Origin: Laguncularia racemosa
Taxonomy: Eukaryota > Streptophyta > Magnoliopsida > Myrtales > Combretaceae
Direction: 5' to 3'
Length of the DNA: 64,000 nt
Assembly: GCA_037954665.1 (NCBI GenBank)
Contig: JBBMOL010000047.1
Location: 310,001-374,000 of the forward strand
A program made the position numbers and the translations under genes. The notes below the pieces were generated by a model that did not search any database, had not been told where the DNA came from, and saw only the letters and a program-made list of their open reading frames with translations. This document shows positions 1 through 11,500 of the stretch, piece by piece (position 1 is the stretch's first letter; the number at the start of each line of letters is the position of its first letter).

Positions 1-779
1 CTCTCAATACTTCACATCTTAGCCCATCCCACGCTTTCGCTGTCATCACCTGCATAAAGTTTGTGAGGGGGTGAGCACACCATGGCTCAGTGAATGGGAT
101 GGTAACACTTTCAATATTACGTACACACACACACAAATAAACTTAAATCAAATATTAGACATATGCTATATACATACACAAGCAAGCAAACTCAATTTAA
201 AATATTAAACGTATGCTATGCATGAACAACCATATGAATGTAGCATCTCACGTAGTCTTCCGGTAACCGACGTGAAGTTTAGGGTTTACGCCCCCCTTGA
301 CCTTAAGTTGGGGATTTCGAAGCTACCAGCAGTGCCCAGGTCATTACTTGGTTTATTTATTTTATCACTTGGTTAATTATGATATCTTATTAACTCAACA
401 GTGAACGCTCTCGTGCCTCTCTGCACTAGACGAAGCAAAACCCTCAAGGACAGGTCAGATTCGGAACCGTCAAGGCGCGACAATCCCCTAATCACTTAGT
501 TCACACTTGACGGAACAACGATCCTCTTGATCACTTCCAACGCATCCTATGACAGTGATGGCCTTCCATCTCATGCAATGTCTCGTGAAAATGCATGTCA
601 TGTTTTAAAATCAGGTCCTCTTCCTTAATTAATTTATTTAGAGTGATCAAACAACATTTACAATCACAATCAATCATACCATAAAAGTAAACATCAAATA
701 TTCAATTTCACTCATCACAAGCAAGGATTATGCATTTCTTGTCACGCAACATCAACACTGAACCTAAATCTCCGTAGAC

Positions 780-1040
780 ATAGACCTATCCGGTTTATAA
801 TGGATTAAATTATCTCGGCACTTCTCTATGCCATTTCTTTTAAATGTCAAACCACTCGAATCGACTTACGATCATCAGATTTGGCACCTCTATGCCCTTT
901 CTCTCAAATGCCGAACCACTCGGGTTGGCTTACAATCATTTCTGACACCTCTGTATCATTTATATCACATGTCAAATTAACCACTCGGGGTAGATTTACA
1001 TTAATCATCTTTGACACCTCTGTGCCACCACACTTCTCAA
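780..1040. repeat. Degenerate tandem repeat, about 64 bp, three to four units
   Basis: The phrases 'aaccactcg' and 'acctctatgcc' (and variants) recur at about 64-bp spacing, with units near 829, 893 and 957. The units are clearly diverged. The open frame across the repeat is a by-product of repetition and is not proposed as a gene. Confidence 0.55.
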
Positions 1041-1116
1041 GTGCTTTATTGTTTTCACACTTTCGAGAGCCAATAAGGTCATCTCGTTTTCTCTTTCGAT
1101 GTCCTCATGACATTTG

Positions 1117-1122
1117 TATATG

Positions 1123-1175
<53 letters not shown>
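1117..1175. repeat. Microsatellite (TA)n(TG)n
   Basis: A run of TA dinucleotides passes directly into a run of TG dinucleotides, followed by imperfect TG/TA. It is a compound microsatellite and likely to vary in length. Confidence 0.9.
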
Positions 1176-1177
<2 letters not shown>

Positions 1178-1959
1178 TATTTACATATTTTTGTCATATC
1201 TCTAATTAAGCATAGTTTACTAAACGCTTTCCCTTACGAACTTAAGAGAGTAAAAAAATAGGATCGTTATGTTGTAAAAACTAAGGTTGCACTCATGATT
1301 TATATGATTGAGCTCATGAGTGTATTTTGTAAATATAATGTGAAAATAAATTTGGTTAAGTATATGTATACACATTCAGGAACCAGCTTCGACATGTATA
1401 CATAATGATACCTATACACCCTATTCCCACTAAGCTTACCTACTCAGTAGCCGTAGAAGGAAAAACTAAGTTTCTATATTTTTGTTTGATTTGGAAGAAA
1501 ACAATTTGTAAAACATGGGTTAGACTTATGGTTATAGCACTAGCGATATAGCACTAGGTGCTATCATTAAGGTAATGACTTTTAAACTATCGAACCATTC
1601 ATTCCCCTATATTCTTCACGACTTCTTACCAAACTCATTATTCTTTATTGCATAACTTAACTCAACAACAATCATATCAAATAGCAGCACAATAAACATC
1701 AATTTCATATGCATAGCATTCCACATACAACACAACATAGTAGCATATCATTAAGTTCCCCACTTACTTGTTTAAGGTTGTCGTAGTCCTAGCCAGAGTC
1801 GAGCGATTCCAACAGGTAACTCCTTTGCGTTCCTCTTGAAGTCAGTATCCTTCTGCGATGTTTTCTCAACCCAATCAGAAAGCCGCATCTCCACTTGACT
1901 TTGGTAGTCTTCTAACACCCAATATGTGTACTCTGCTCATCTTGTGGTTGACGACGAGG

Positions 1960-2331
1960 CATGAAGTTTTCTCCTTATGGAACTTTGGGCGAACAAGATT
2001 CGAATGTTGAACTTCCTTCGAATCTGTGCTTCCAACACCTCAAGTTGCTGTGATCGACTGTCTGCTTTCCTTGTGTAGAAGTCGAGTAATGGAATGTCTT
2101 CGACTTGCCAAATTTGAAATTCCTTCTTCCATACATGCAAGATATCCTTGGAAAGGACAATTGAAGATCTTGCATTAGGATATTTGGCCAAGAATGACCT
2201 TCCTCGACATCCGTTGAACATTCTATTGTGAAATCCATTTCATTCCAAATATCTCTCAGGCTATCATCTTGGATATTGCTTGAATCATTCCCTTCACCAG
2301 CTACACCATCATAGACACTTCTCTCGTCCAT
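1960..2331 (-). pseudogene. Fragment of a DRD1/CLSY-type SNF2 chromatin remodeller
   Basis: Two overlapping minus-strand frames carry pieces that I recognise from the plant-specific DRD1/CLSY branch of SNF2-like ATPases, which act with RNA polymerase V or IV in RNA-directed DNA methylation. The first frame has 'IWNEMDF..ECS.DVEEG', like the segment ahead of the helicase domain. The second has 'FLAKYPNARS', 'DILHVWKKEFQIWQVEDIP' and then 'DFYTRKADSRSQQLEVL', which strongly resembles the first helicase lobe of DRD1. The two pieces lie in different frames, and a long stretch normally between them is missing, so this is an internally deleted, frameshifted relic. The rest of the protein was not found nearby. 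DRD1 rather than CLSY is my preferred reading, from memory of the family. Confidence 0.6.
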
Positions 2332-2388
2332 AAAGTATCTTTGAACCTTTCATTTATCTAATTATCTTTAATATCTTCCAACGAATCA

Positions 2389-3150
2389 TTGCTTTTATTA
2401 CCATACATACACCAACCTTTCTCACACATCACATATGCACCAACATTTTCTTATCCATGTACATACACACTTCACACCCCTAATACATATTTGCCCACAT
2501 ACTCTACACACATTACACACTTCCCATATCCATACTCACATACCCACACCATACATTATCTCATACACCTATTCACTTACTCTATATACGCCTTACATCA
2601 CTAATACACACACCCACATACTTTGCACACACTATATTCGCCTTTCATACCCACACATTCATGTTCGCACTCGACACCTTCCATACTCCTACACACATAC
2701 TTGGCACATCCCACACACACTACTCCTTCCTTATACATATATACATGCCACATATTCTACACACACACATTCCACATAAACCACACCCTTATACACACAC
2801 ACTCCATCACCAACACTTGCACACATCCTTACTCACACCACACATACACGTTCCGCATATATTCACATGCATTACACACATATGGTTCCTCCTTCTTACA
2901 CATACACACACTCTCATATACATCACACACTATCTCATACACATAAGCACACATACATCCCCTTACATTCCGCACACCGCCACACACACTTACATACACA
3001 CCCTTACACACATCCCGCATCACCGCACCTACGCACACATACACGCATCCTTACACACCTCACACACCTTCAATCACACATACACATATACACACTTGAT
3101 TCACGCACACATACATATACATCCTTCATTTCACACACACTTCCCGTTCA
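2389..3150. repeat. CA-rich low-complexity tract
   Basis: About 760 bp of irregular CACA/TACA/CATA sequence lacks a fixed unit. It produces long artificial open frames rich in His, Thr, Tyr and Ser on the plus strand and Cys, Val and Tyr on the minus strand. None has recognisable domains. Confidence 0.85.
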
Positions 3151-3154
3151 CCCT

Positions 3155-3235
3155 ACATCTACTTTCTTATTCTTTTCCTCCTTCTCTTCCCTTTCCTTCC
3201 CCTTTTCCCTTTTTCTTTTCTTCCCCCTTCCTCTC
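3155..3235. repeat. Polypyrimidine tract
   Basis: A nearly pure C/T run of about 80 bp follows the CA-rich tract. It ends a short distance before a splice-acceptor-like TTTTGCAG at about 3275-3282. Confidence 0.7.
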
Positions 3236-3282
3236 ACGGCTTCACATGAGCCTTGTTGTGCTCATCATTGTGCTTTTGCAGG

Positions 3283-3410
3283 GCAATGGTGCACACCCGA
3301 GATTCGAGCTTTGACGTCTTTATTAACATCAACCTCGACGAAGATGGGCAAGATTGCTTTCTTTATGTTGCCATTAAGGAACACGTTATAGGCTTTTATG
3401 ATGCATAGTT
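3283..3410 (+). pseudogene. Possible captured exon, unrecognised
   Basis: Directly after TTTTGCAG there is a short plus-strand frame of about 40 codons beginning MVHTRDSSFDVF and containing DEDGQDCFLYV and KEHVIGFYDA before a stop. Its composition looks more like real protein than the repeats around it, and the acceptor-like sequence with a pyrimidine tract upstream is suggestive. I do not recognise the family. It could equally be chance. No donor site or neighbouring exon was found. Confidence 0.25.
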
Positions 3411-3574
3411 GAGGGAAATATCACATGTGGTTTGGGACGAAGAAGCTTTAAGTTGTTCCGGTAGGTACGGGGCAAGGGTCGACTTTTGCCTTTCGTTTCA
3501 CTATTGTATTTTCTGTAGCCATGACAAGTGGACAGGTTGCCCAGGCTTTATGAAGGTGGATTAGACTCAGGGGC

Positions 3575-3900
3575 CTAATTCTGCATGATTCGCAAAACCG
3601 TTCTCCATGCGACCAATTGGGATGTGATCTTGCTGTAGTACCACGAGGGTCCTTTAGTTGCCTCTTCTTGTCTTCGTGCTTGTGGTTGTGAGCTGGATAT
3701 AAGAGTATGAATCAAACCATTTCTGACGTCAATCGCAACCAATTGGGTCCGGTTGCATCCTTTACAACCATCATCATAAGCAAGTGCAGCACATGCGTTC
3801 TTTGGTGCCGATTCTGCCTGAAGCTCACTCAAATCAGAATCATCTTCGTCTTCGCTGCTGCTGTCTCCCACTCCGTTTTCTAACTTTCCATTACCAAGTT
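3575..3900 (-). pseudogene. Possible WD40-protein fragment (UTP4-like?)
   Basis: A 98-codon minus-strand frame starts with an acidic Ser/Glu/Asp stretch (SSSEDEDDSDLSEL) followed by ACAALAYDDGC. An acidic linker followed by A-x-A-x-DDG-C resembles the opening of a WD40 blade such as those in the U3 snoRNP protein UTP4. After DDGC the similarity stops and the rest of the frame is not recognisable. No gene structure surrounds it. UTP4 is a weak suggestion only; the acidic stretch could mislead. Confidence 0.25.
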
Positions 3901-5066
3901 GCGGTCGTGGTTGTCATCGTTGCTGTTGCTATTTTCATGGATGTTGCCGCTGTTGCTTTTGTGGATGTTGTTCCCCTCTCTGGATTCACACACGTGCACA
4001 GCCACGAATCATTTCGAGCGAGTTAGTAGATATAAAAAAAATCTCCAGAAGGCAACTTAACGGGAGAAACTAGGTCCGCGGGTGTAGGCACTGGAACAGG
4101 TTTGGATGTTGCCCTTTTGATCGCTCCTCCATCGTATCGCACCAGCTATTTGCTCGAGTGCTTTCTTCCATCGGTTGAGAATGGAGCTTGAGTGGTATCC
4201 TACGTCCATCATGTCGGCCGGAAAGAAGACTTAGGAATTCCTAAGTTGTTGTTGCACCGATTCGTGTTGCCAGTAGCACTTGAATGGGCGGCACCTCGTT
4301 GTGATTCATGGACGGGTCCTCCATTGATCAAATGGCTTGTATTCGGAACGGAATTGATCCATGGTGCCTCCGAGCTTGGTTGTAGGAACATCATCATGAA
4401 GTGGAGACAGACCCTTGCCACTTCCATATGAGTTAATAAGTCTCCATGTGGTGCTTTCAATTCCGTAGTGTATATTCGGTACTCGGAGGAAGCAACGGAC
4501 AACCATTCAAGGAGGTCGTCAGCGAGCACACCTTAGCTCATATCCGCAAAAGACCAGGAAGAATAATGACGCCGAAGGACTTCCCAAGGAGGAAAGAGAG
4601 ACTGAGAATGGGGCATTTAGGATGGTGTGATCATGTGGAGCGAGTAGAAATCTGACTGGTGGGAAAGGAAATCAAAAGGGGAATAAAAACGAGACGAAGA
4701 AGGGTGGAAGGAAGAGGTTGTATCAGCAGATGGGGAAGAAGGTGCGACTAAAGGGAAAACAAGGAAGAAGAAGAAAAAGAAGGAAAATGATGGAGGATGA
4801 GATGAACGGTGAGGGAACGGCAGAGTAGCTGATGCGACCGAGAATGGGCGACGTGACGGAGGCGGCTGATTAATCTGATTGCTGCTACTGCTGACCGGCG
4901 TGGGAGAAGAAGGAAGTGATGGGGGTGCGGCTGGGATATGTGGGGCCGAAAAAAAAAAAAAAACAAAGGAGCAACCGAAGGAAAGAAAAGAGAGGGAAAA
5001 GAAGGAGAGAAAAAGAAAAAAAAAAATAAAGAGTAAAGGAAGAATAAAATAAAATAAGATAAGCAT
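3900..5066. other. Unassigned region ending in an A/G-rich tract
   Basis: Short opposing open frames overlap at 4190-4660, and none has a recognisable domain. From about 4670 to 5050 the plus strand is strongly purine-rich with A and G runs. The minus-strand frame across it codes only Phe, Ser, Pro and Leu-rich low-complexity sequence. I see no supported gene. Confidence 0.5.
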
Positions 5067-5329
5067 TTAGATAAATATATGAAATTATTTATTTATGGAT
5101 TCGCCATCTTCTATTCTTATAAGAAGAAAAAAAATTATCGTAAATTAAAATATAATGATATTTATTATTCTATTTATTTTCTGTAATGGTTTATATATTT
5201 TTTTGAAATTTTTTGAACTTCACATTTTGTGCGTCTAGCAATCGATAGTGCAAATAAAATAAAAAAATAGAAATGCTAAGATCTTATAATGTGTAAGAAA
5301 TCCAAAGGAGTTATTTAGTAGCAACAATC

Positions 5330-5760
5330 ATACTAAGATATTTAGCATCCATAGTTGATGTAGCTACAATAAGCTGCTTCTTTGTTTTCTAGGAAGCAAG
5401 AGTTGATCTTAAAAAAATACGATACCTAAAAATTGACTTTTGATCCATAATACAAGCTGCCCAATCAGAAACACAATAGACCCTCAAAGTAAGATTATTT
5501 GATGGAGGATGAAATAGACCAAGAGAGACAGTTCCTTTGAGACAATGAAGCACATGAAAGAGTGGTATTCTAGGAGTATGTACTATAAATAACAAATCAA
5601 GTTTAGTGAGAGTCAAATATAATAATTTGCCAAAAAGTTGACAATAAAATGTTGGATTCTTAAGGACATCTCTCAACTAATTATTGAGTTTCAAACCTAT
5701 GAGAAAAGGGAAATGTACTAGTTTAGCAATAGTCAATCCAGCGTCTTCAAGAAAGTTAAG
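5330..5760 (-). pseudogene. Ty1/copia pol remnant: end of RT and RNase H
   Basis: The minus strand reads like the 3' end of a copia polyprotein. From 5745 downwards it gives DAGLTIAKLVHFP, then FYCQLFGKLLYLT with LDLLF (usually RPD-(I/L)-F), then LKGTVSLGLF, CVSDWAACIMDQKS (the RNase H D-S-DWAG-region), and finally KKQLIVATSTMDAKYLS (usually SSAEAEYRS). Several residues differ from consensus, and a stop lies near 5675, so it is dead. LTRs, integrase and gag were not seen. The lineage within copia cannot be set. Confidence 0.85.
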
Positions 5761-5779
5761 CAAAGTGACATAGGTTTTA

Positions 5780-7433
5780 ATATACTAGGGCTATTAGTTT
5801 AAAATAACACTGATCTGATCAATTTTAGCCCTTATTATTTCAAAGTCAACCTCAAGTTTCTCATATGATTAACATCAATGTTCAACCTCCTCTCTAAAAT
5901 TCTCATTTTGATTCCTAATGAATCAAAATGTTGCAAAGAAGGTTTAATGATGTTGCTTAGATTGATGATCTTGTGAAGAATATGTTTTCCCTAAGGCTTT
6001 AGTCATAGCTTTGAAATCGATCTCAACTAAACTTCCATTTTGAACCATAAAATTCTTTGGCTTTCCATCTATCCCCTTAAGAATCTGATTTCCAAGATTT
6101 TTGGGAGATTCTCGGTAGGAACTCTTCCAAAGACTAGTTTCAATGGTTCAAAGTTAGGTAAATCGCTACCTAAACATGAAATTTCTACATTCTACGTTGA
6201 AGCTTCTAAATTTGGTTCTAAAACTTTTATAAATATAGTTGAAGCTTCTAACTATTTCTCAACATTAATCTTTATTTCAACCACTGAGCTTAAGAGCTCA
6301 AGATCATTTAGTTCAACAATTCTCAACACACCTTTAGTCATGGAAATAGAACCTTTTTTCTACTTTCCTCTTCTTCTTTTTTTCCTCCCTAATTAGCAGA
6401 TACCATTTTTCCCTTTCCTTTTCCTCTTAGCTTGATCATTTTCATTCAACTCACTTTCTTTCCCAATAGCTTTCTCCCATTGAACTTAGGAACCTTCTAT
6501 ATTAGAAGGTCTAGCTTCTAGAATTTACCCTTTTTGTCTTGAAATTACCACTTTACATTTTATCAAGTTAGCCTTTTGGAACAAGATGGAATTCAAGATA
6601 TTATTGTTTGACCAAGTAGAGAATCAACATTCCTTTAGAAATGGAATCTAACTAAACATAAGAAATGGGCTTGGGCTTAGGCTTAAAATTGAAAATGTCC
6701 ATTCCAAGAATCTAAACATTGCAATGCATTATTTAATTTATTTGAAAAAATCTTAAGCTAATAACTAAATTGATTTTATTTTAATTTTTTGTGCAAAATG
6801 AGTAGTAAAGTCATACATGTAATTGATGTCCAAGTACAACCCTTACACAATCATCAATTATTCAAATATCAACTTTTTCATACTATAAAATTGTTACAAG
6901 CTAAGAATTTAGGATTTTGTACTTAAATAATGCACTTTTTAAATTTAATTATTAAAAAGATGTGATTGAGAAATATATTAGTTAATTAGAGTAGTGAAGA
7001 CACATTAATGCATCTTCATCTTTTTGAGAAATTAAGATGTATACTAAATGCACTTTTAGTATAATTAAGGCACATATATGCTCCTCTAGTGCAAATAAAT
7101 ACACTAACAATGCATTTCAATAAATAGTGAAAAAAAATAAAGGCACATATACCTTCGCTTGTATTATTTTTTACTAAATGTGCATTTCAATGTGCCTTTA
7201 TTGAAAAAGGAAATATAATTGAATGCGTATTCTATATATATGCCTTTAAAACTACTGTCATAATATGTTTTCTATAAGCACCTTTTTACATTTTATTTTT
7301 CAAAAGGACATTATTTTAGTACATTTCTTAAAGGATATGGCTTTCTATCTCAAACCCATACAACATTAAGAAACTTATCAAATTTATTTTTGTTCTAATA
7401 GAGTATTTATTAGTACATTACTCTATTACATTG
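5780..7433. other. AT-rich spacer without a supported gene
   Basis: A 118-codon plus-strand frame at 6040-6396 has no recognisable domain and Ser/Phe-rich composition. The rest is AT-rich with many stops in all frames. Nothing else could be supported. Confidence 0.5.
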
Positions 7434-8052
7434 TCGTATAATAGGAGTGGATAAGGTTTGATTAGATATGGTTTATCTGTTAAACCAAACTGAACCATAT
7501 ATTACAATTTTTTTTTCCTATGTTGAACCTAACCATATAATTCAATTTGTAATTTTTTTCAAATGTTAAAAAACAATTTACTTCCATCCAATCCAATTCA
7601 ATTCATAATTTAAATCGTTTTTAAACATCAATTTTTTTTTTCTATACACAAACTAATAAGTAATAGGAAATTATATTTGACATAAAAAAATTTAATTTAT
7701 TATTATTTCTTCGATATTATTTACCATATTTTACACCCATTTAATATTTTTAAGAAAATTTTATTTTCTTTCTAAAAATAATTATAATTTCTATATATAA
7801 AATATATAAAAAAAATTACTTAATAGAAACCACATATGAGGACTTGAATAGTTAACACAAAATCCTCTTTTTTAATTACATGAACTCAATTCAAAATGAT
7901 TCATAATTTTTTTCAAACTCAGAGAAAAGGATCAAATTTGGTTTATAATTTTTTCAAAACTAAGAAAACAATTTAAATCTAATTTATGATTCAATTCAAT
8001 TAGATCTAGCTCACGGTTAAATCAGTTTTATTTGCCCACCTCTACCGTATGA
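7434..8052. mobile_element. hAT-like miniature element, copy 1 (603 bp, with TSD)
   Basis: The element spans 7442-8044. Its left end reads TAGGAGTGGATAAGGTTTG and the reverse complement of its right end reads TAGAGGTGGGCAAATAAAAC, forming an imperfect terminal inverted repeat. It is flanked by TCGTATAA (7434-7441) and CCGTATGA (8045-8052), an 8-bp target duplication with 6 of 8 bases identical. The two differences are pyrimidine or purine transitions. Eight-bp duplications and short TAGGG-type ends are usual for hAT elements. The subterminal parts are rich in 'aacc/ggtt' and 'ttcaatt' motifs that recur in the two other copies, and the AT-rich middle matches copy 3. There is no coding capacity, so it is non-autonomous. 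Confidence 0.75.
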
Positions 8053-8585
8053 CTCCCAAGCTTGCAAATACCAGGCTTTTTCAATTTTCTTTGGTTAATA
8101 AAATCAACACATGCAATTTATGCATTATGATTATTTTTCGTAACTTTCAAATTCAAAGCTTTTATTGACAGACGCATCGTGGGTGCATTTAGCATTGTCC
8201 TTTTCAACTATGAAAAACTACAGTAACACCATCAAGGCTAGCTAGGCGTAAGTATCATCTATTCAACCAAAAGCACGATGTAAGCCGCACTATTCTAGTA
8301 GTAGCATCAACGTAGAAAGTTTAGAAAACCTAGTCATCATATGGGCCTAGGAATTTCTCATGCACATGCATTGTGCGGATCGTGTGCGTAGTTCGGTTGT
8401 TGTCACATGCCCATGGGACTCCAACTCTGTCGACACCAAGCCGGACGGATCCGGCACATCTAAACAATTCATTAAACATCTAAAACCTAAATTCAAATCC
8501 CTAAAACTGGAGCCACATACAGCTTCCTAGTTAGCAGTTCGTGCAGAAACAAAGAGACCCTTTACAAGATTCACCACCTGGAGTT
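8053..8585. other. 3' flank of the receptor kinase gene
   Basis: No gene was found. The 8340-8560 part is less AT-rich than the spacer and may include the 3' untranslated region of the kinase gene. The nearest canonical polyadenylation-like AATAAAA on the minus strand is at about 8160-8167, roughly 420 nt past the stop codon. The true end cannot be set by eye. Confidence 0.35.
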
Positions 8586-11500
8586 TCATTGCAGTTTGTT
8601 GCGGTCAAGACTTTCAGACACCATTCTCATCCTCGGACGCAGTTCAGGATCAGGTTCCGTGCAATTGAGTGCGATGTGAAATGCAGTAACAACTTGTTTC
8701 TTAGCATTAACCTCATGTATAAGTGCTGGGTCTATAATCTCAGATAAGGGTCGTTCCTCTCGGAACACCTTTCTAACGAGACTCTCTAGGCCTTTCCCAC
8801 CATTTTCTGGTGCTGCATCCGGTGGACGGCCTGTTAAGATCTCCATTAGGATTACCCCGAATGAGAACACATCGCATTTTTGTGTAAGCTTATTGCCAGA
8901 CACACGAGCCTCTGGAGCCAAATAAGTAGCAGAAGGGGCCGAAACTTTTAGTTCCACTCCAGAGCTTAAGATTGTTGGGTTGGAGCCGTGCTTCTTCGAC
9001 AATGAAGCAGCGAATCCTGAAGTACTAGGGCTAAGACGAGTTAGACCAAAACCAGATATGTAGGGGTGAAGTTCATCATCAAGAAGGATCTTTGCTGATT
9101 TCAGATTTCCATGAACAAACTTTCGAGGAGAATGCTCATGTATGTGCGTTAATCCCCTTGCAGTTCCCTGAGCAATCCTTAGTCTTTCTGCCCATGACAA
9201 GGGTGGTGAAGGCTTTGATGATCCCCCTGAAACAACGTTGAACAGAGAAGAAGTTAAAACAGTTTTCTTATCTGTTCTCATTCCAACCACATCATAATTG
9301 GGACAAATGACTCCTGACATTTTGTTCAAATATAGTAAATGGTTAACAAGTCTTCATTGGACAAGAGTCAGCAGGATGAAAGGCCTCGCTTTAATTGCAG
9401 AACTGACCAAGGCCGACAAGCATTACCAACATTAGAGAGGTAAATTAAGGTTAAGATTAAGAGACCAAAAAGAGCCAAATGTGAGAGCAATTGTAAGAGA
9501 CGTTTTGTTGGTATCTCAGGGTCCATTCACATTGGTTCATGCAGGACCCAAATTGGAGAGTACTTGATGCTGTCATTGTCACTCTCCATGTGACTAATGG
9601 GGACCCACATAAATGCAGAGCATTTCATGCTCTGCAACTAGGCAGACGTGGGATACAATTAATTAATATGAACCCCACTTTACACAAACCTAATTTTGAC
9701 TTGGCACAGGTGCATTTCTTCATATGCACCAGAAGCATCATCAATCATCATGGACCGGAAAGTAACATTTATGATTAAGACAAATAAGGCCAGATAGATA
9801 TCATAAATTGAGTCGTTAGTGAGACATCAAAGGGAAAAATTGCATAGTAATGGTATCAATGCAGCCCAGAAATTCCAACAACATCCATCGCATAAGTCAT
9901 CTTCACTTCTAAACGAAAAGGAAAGAAGCAAATCCAGAGAACAACAAAATGAAATACATGCGCAACTAGATACTCGAAAGAGAAAGGAAAAGAACAAAAG
10001 ACATGTGTATCACCTACATTTAAAATAATAAACAGCCACAGATTGTATGTTGAAATTCAAAATATCGACAGAAATACCTGCATAATCTTAAATCTTAATT
10101 GAGATCTCCCCGTGAAGAACATATTGAATGCCAGATCTAAGGCATTTTATATACCAGTTAATCATCTAAACATCCACTTAAATCTCTAATGTATATTTCT
10201 CAGTCTCAATAAGAGTCGTAAAGATAGGATTCCAACTCCATGCATTCTACTCGCATGCTAACAAAACCTGTCACATTCTACTACACTACAGTAAAAGTTA
10301 CTAATTCAATTATCATATGGACCACACCCTTCTGAAAAAGTTTTCTTGAGAAGTTGGATGCACAACCAACCCTTCAATGTGAAACACATCCCTCTATACA
10401 ATAAACACAATCTCAGTAAGTTAAACGGTAAGTAATCTTCCAAAATGCAAAACCTGCTCCATTCACAAAAGCAGCAAATTGGATTATTACAGCAAATGTC
10501 TAAGTGTTCTTAATGCATCAACGGTCAACCTTCCAACTGTCAATCATCAACCAGAGATCTAACAAGAAAAGCATTTTCCGAACATTTTATGGTAGTTATT
10601 ATTATTTATCACTAGATAATTTTCAAGATATTATCGTAGTAATTTAAAGAGGTTACAATTATATGTGCTTAATGGTCAGTCAATGGTGGTAGATGGCTAG
10701 AATCAGTGGAAAACAAGGATGCATGTTTACTACATCTCCATATTTTTCAACCACCACCGCTACCGCTACCACCACCGCTACCGCTACCGCCACCGCCACC
10801 ACTGGCATCTAGGCTGTTATTTTCGCATCGCACCACCACCAGTCAGTCGAAACAGTAAATTGCATAAAAGATCAAATTATAACAAACATAAATCATTCGA
10901 GAAGCAGTTTCCTCGAGAAAAAACTCAAAAACCTATATAAAATTATGTGCATGAGTAATCAAATCAATCAGAGAAACATTACCATGAAGCATAGTGTGGA
11001 GATTGCCGTTACGTATGTAATCAGATACAAGCAGCTTCTCGTCATGAGCATAGTAATAAGCTCTCAAACGCACGATATTGGGATGACTGACCTTAGCAAT
11101 AGCCTCCACTTCACTTTCAAAATCTTTCAACCTCCACGTGGCATCCCCTTCACTCAGTCTCCTCACAGCAACAGTCGTCGGCATGATCACACCTGATCCT
11201 CTCCCCACGACAACCTTATACACGATCCCGCCCCTACTCTTTCCAACCACGTAAGCAGATGCCCTCAACAAGTCCTCTAACTCCAAGTTAAACCCTTCGT
11301 CCACTACCACGAATTTACCCTTTTGCCCTTCCTCGTCCATCTCACCTTCGTCCACGTAATTGTCCTCGTCTTTTCCCCTCTTGCCCTCGCTCGAACCCCA
11401 TCTCTTCCTCTTCACAACCCACGCAAATCCCGAAACTACCCCCACCGCCACGGCCACTGCGCAAATCACCGGAATAGCCAACGACGAGCTCTTCCTAGCG

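Larger units (their letters stand above)
1..1790. repeat. Degenerate repeat-derived DNA, probably LTR-like
   Basis: No open frame here looks coding. The stretch has CA-rich tracts, a short degenerate tandem repeat (listed separately), and the wording of decayed plant LTR DNA, for example a segment near 60-110 around a 'gtgagcacaccatggctcag' core. No LTR ends, primer-binding site or target duplication could be fixed, so assignment to a retrotransposon is inference. It runs off the left edge of the window. Confidence 0.35.

Noticed and set aside
2389..3391. Several long open frames (up to 217 codons) in the CA-rich tract
   Set aside because: They come from low-complexity DNA without stops, have biased composition and no domain, and overlap one another in different frames and strands.
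4617..5066. 149-codon minus-strand frame
   Set aside because: It is the complement of a purine-rich tract and codes only Phe/Ser/Pro/Leu runs.
9539..10940. Plus-strand frames inside the kinase intron as a nested gene
   Set aside because: They are short, with no domains and no splice or promoter support; the largest covers a trinucleotide repeat.
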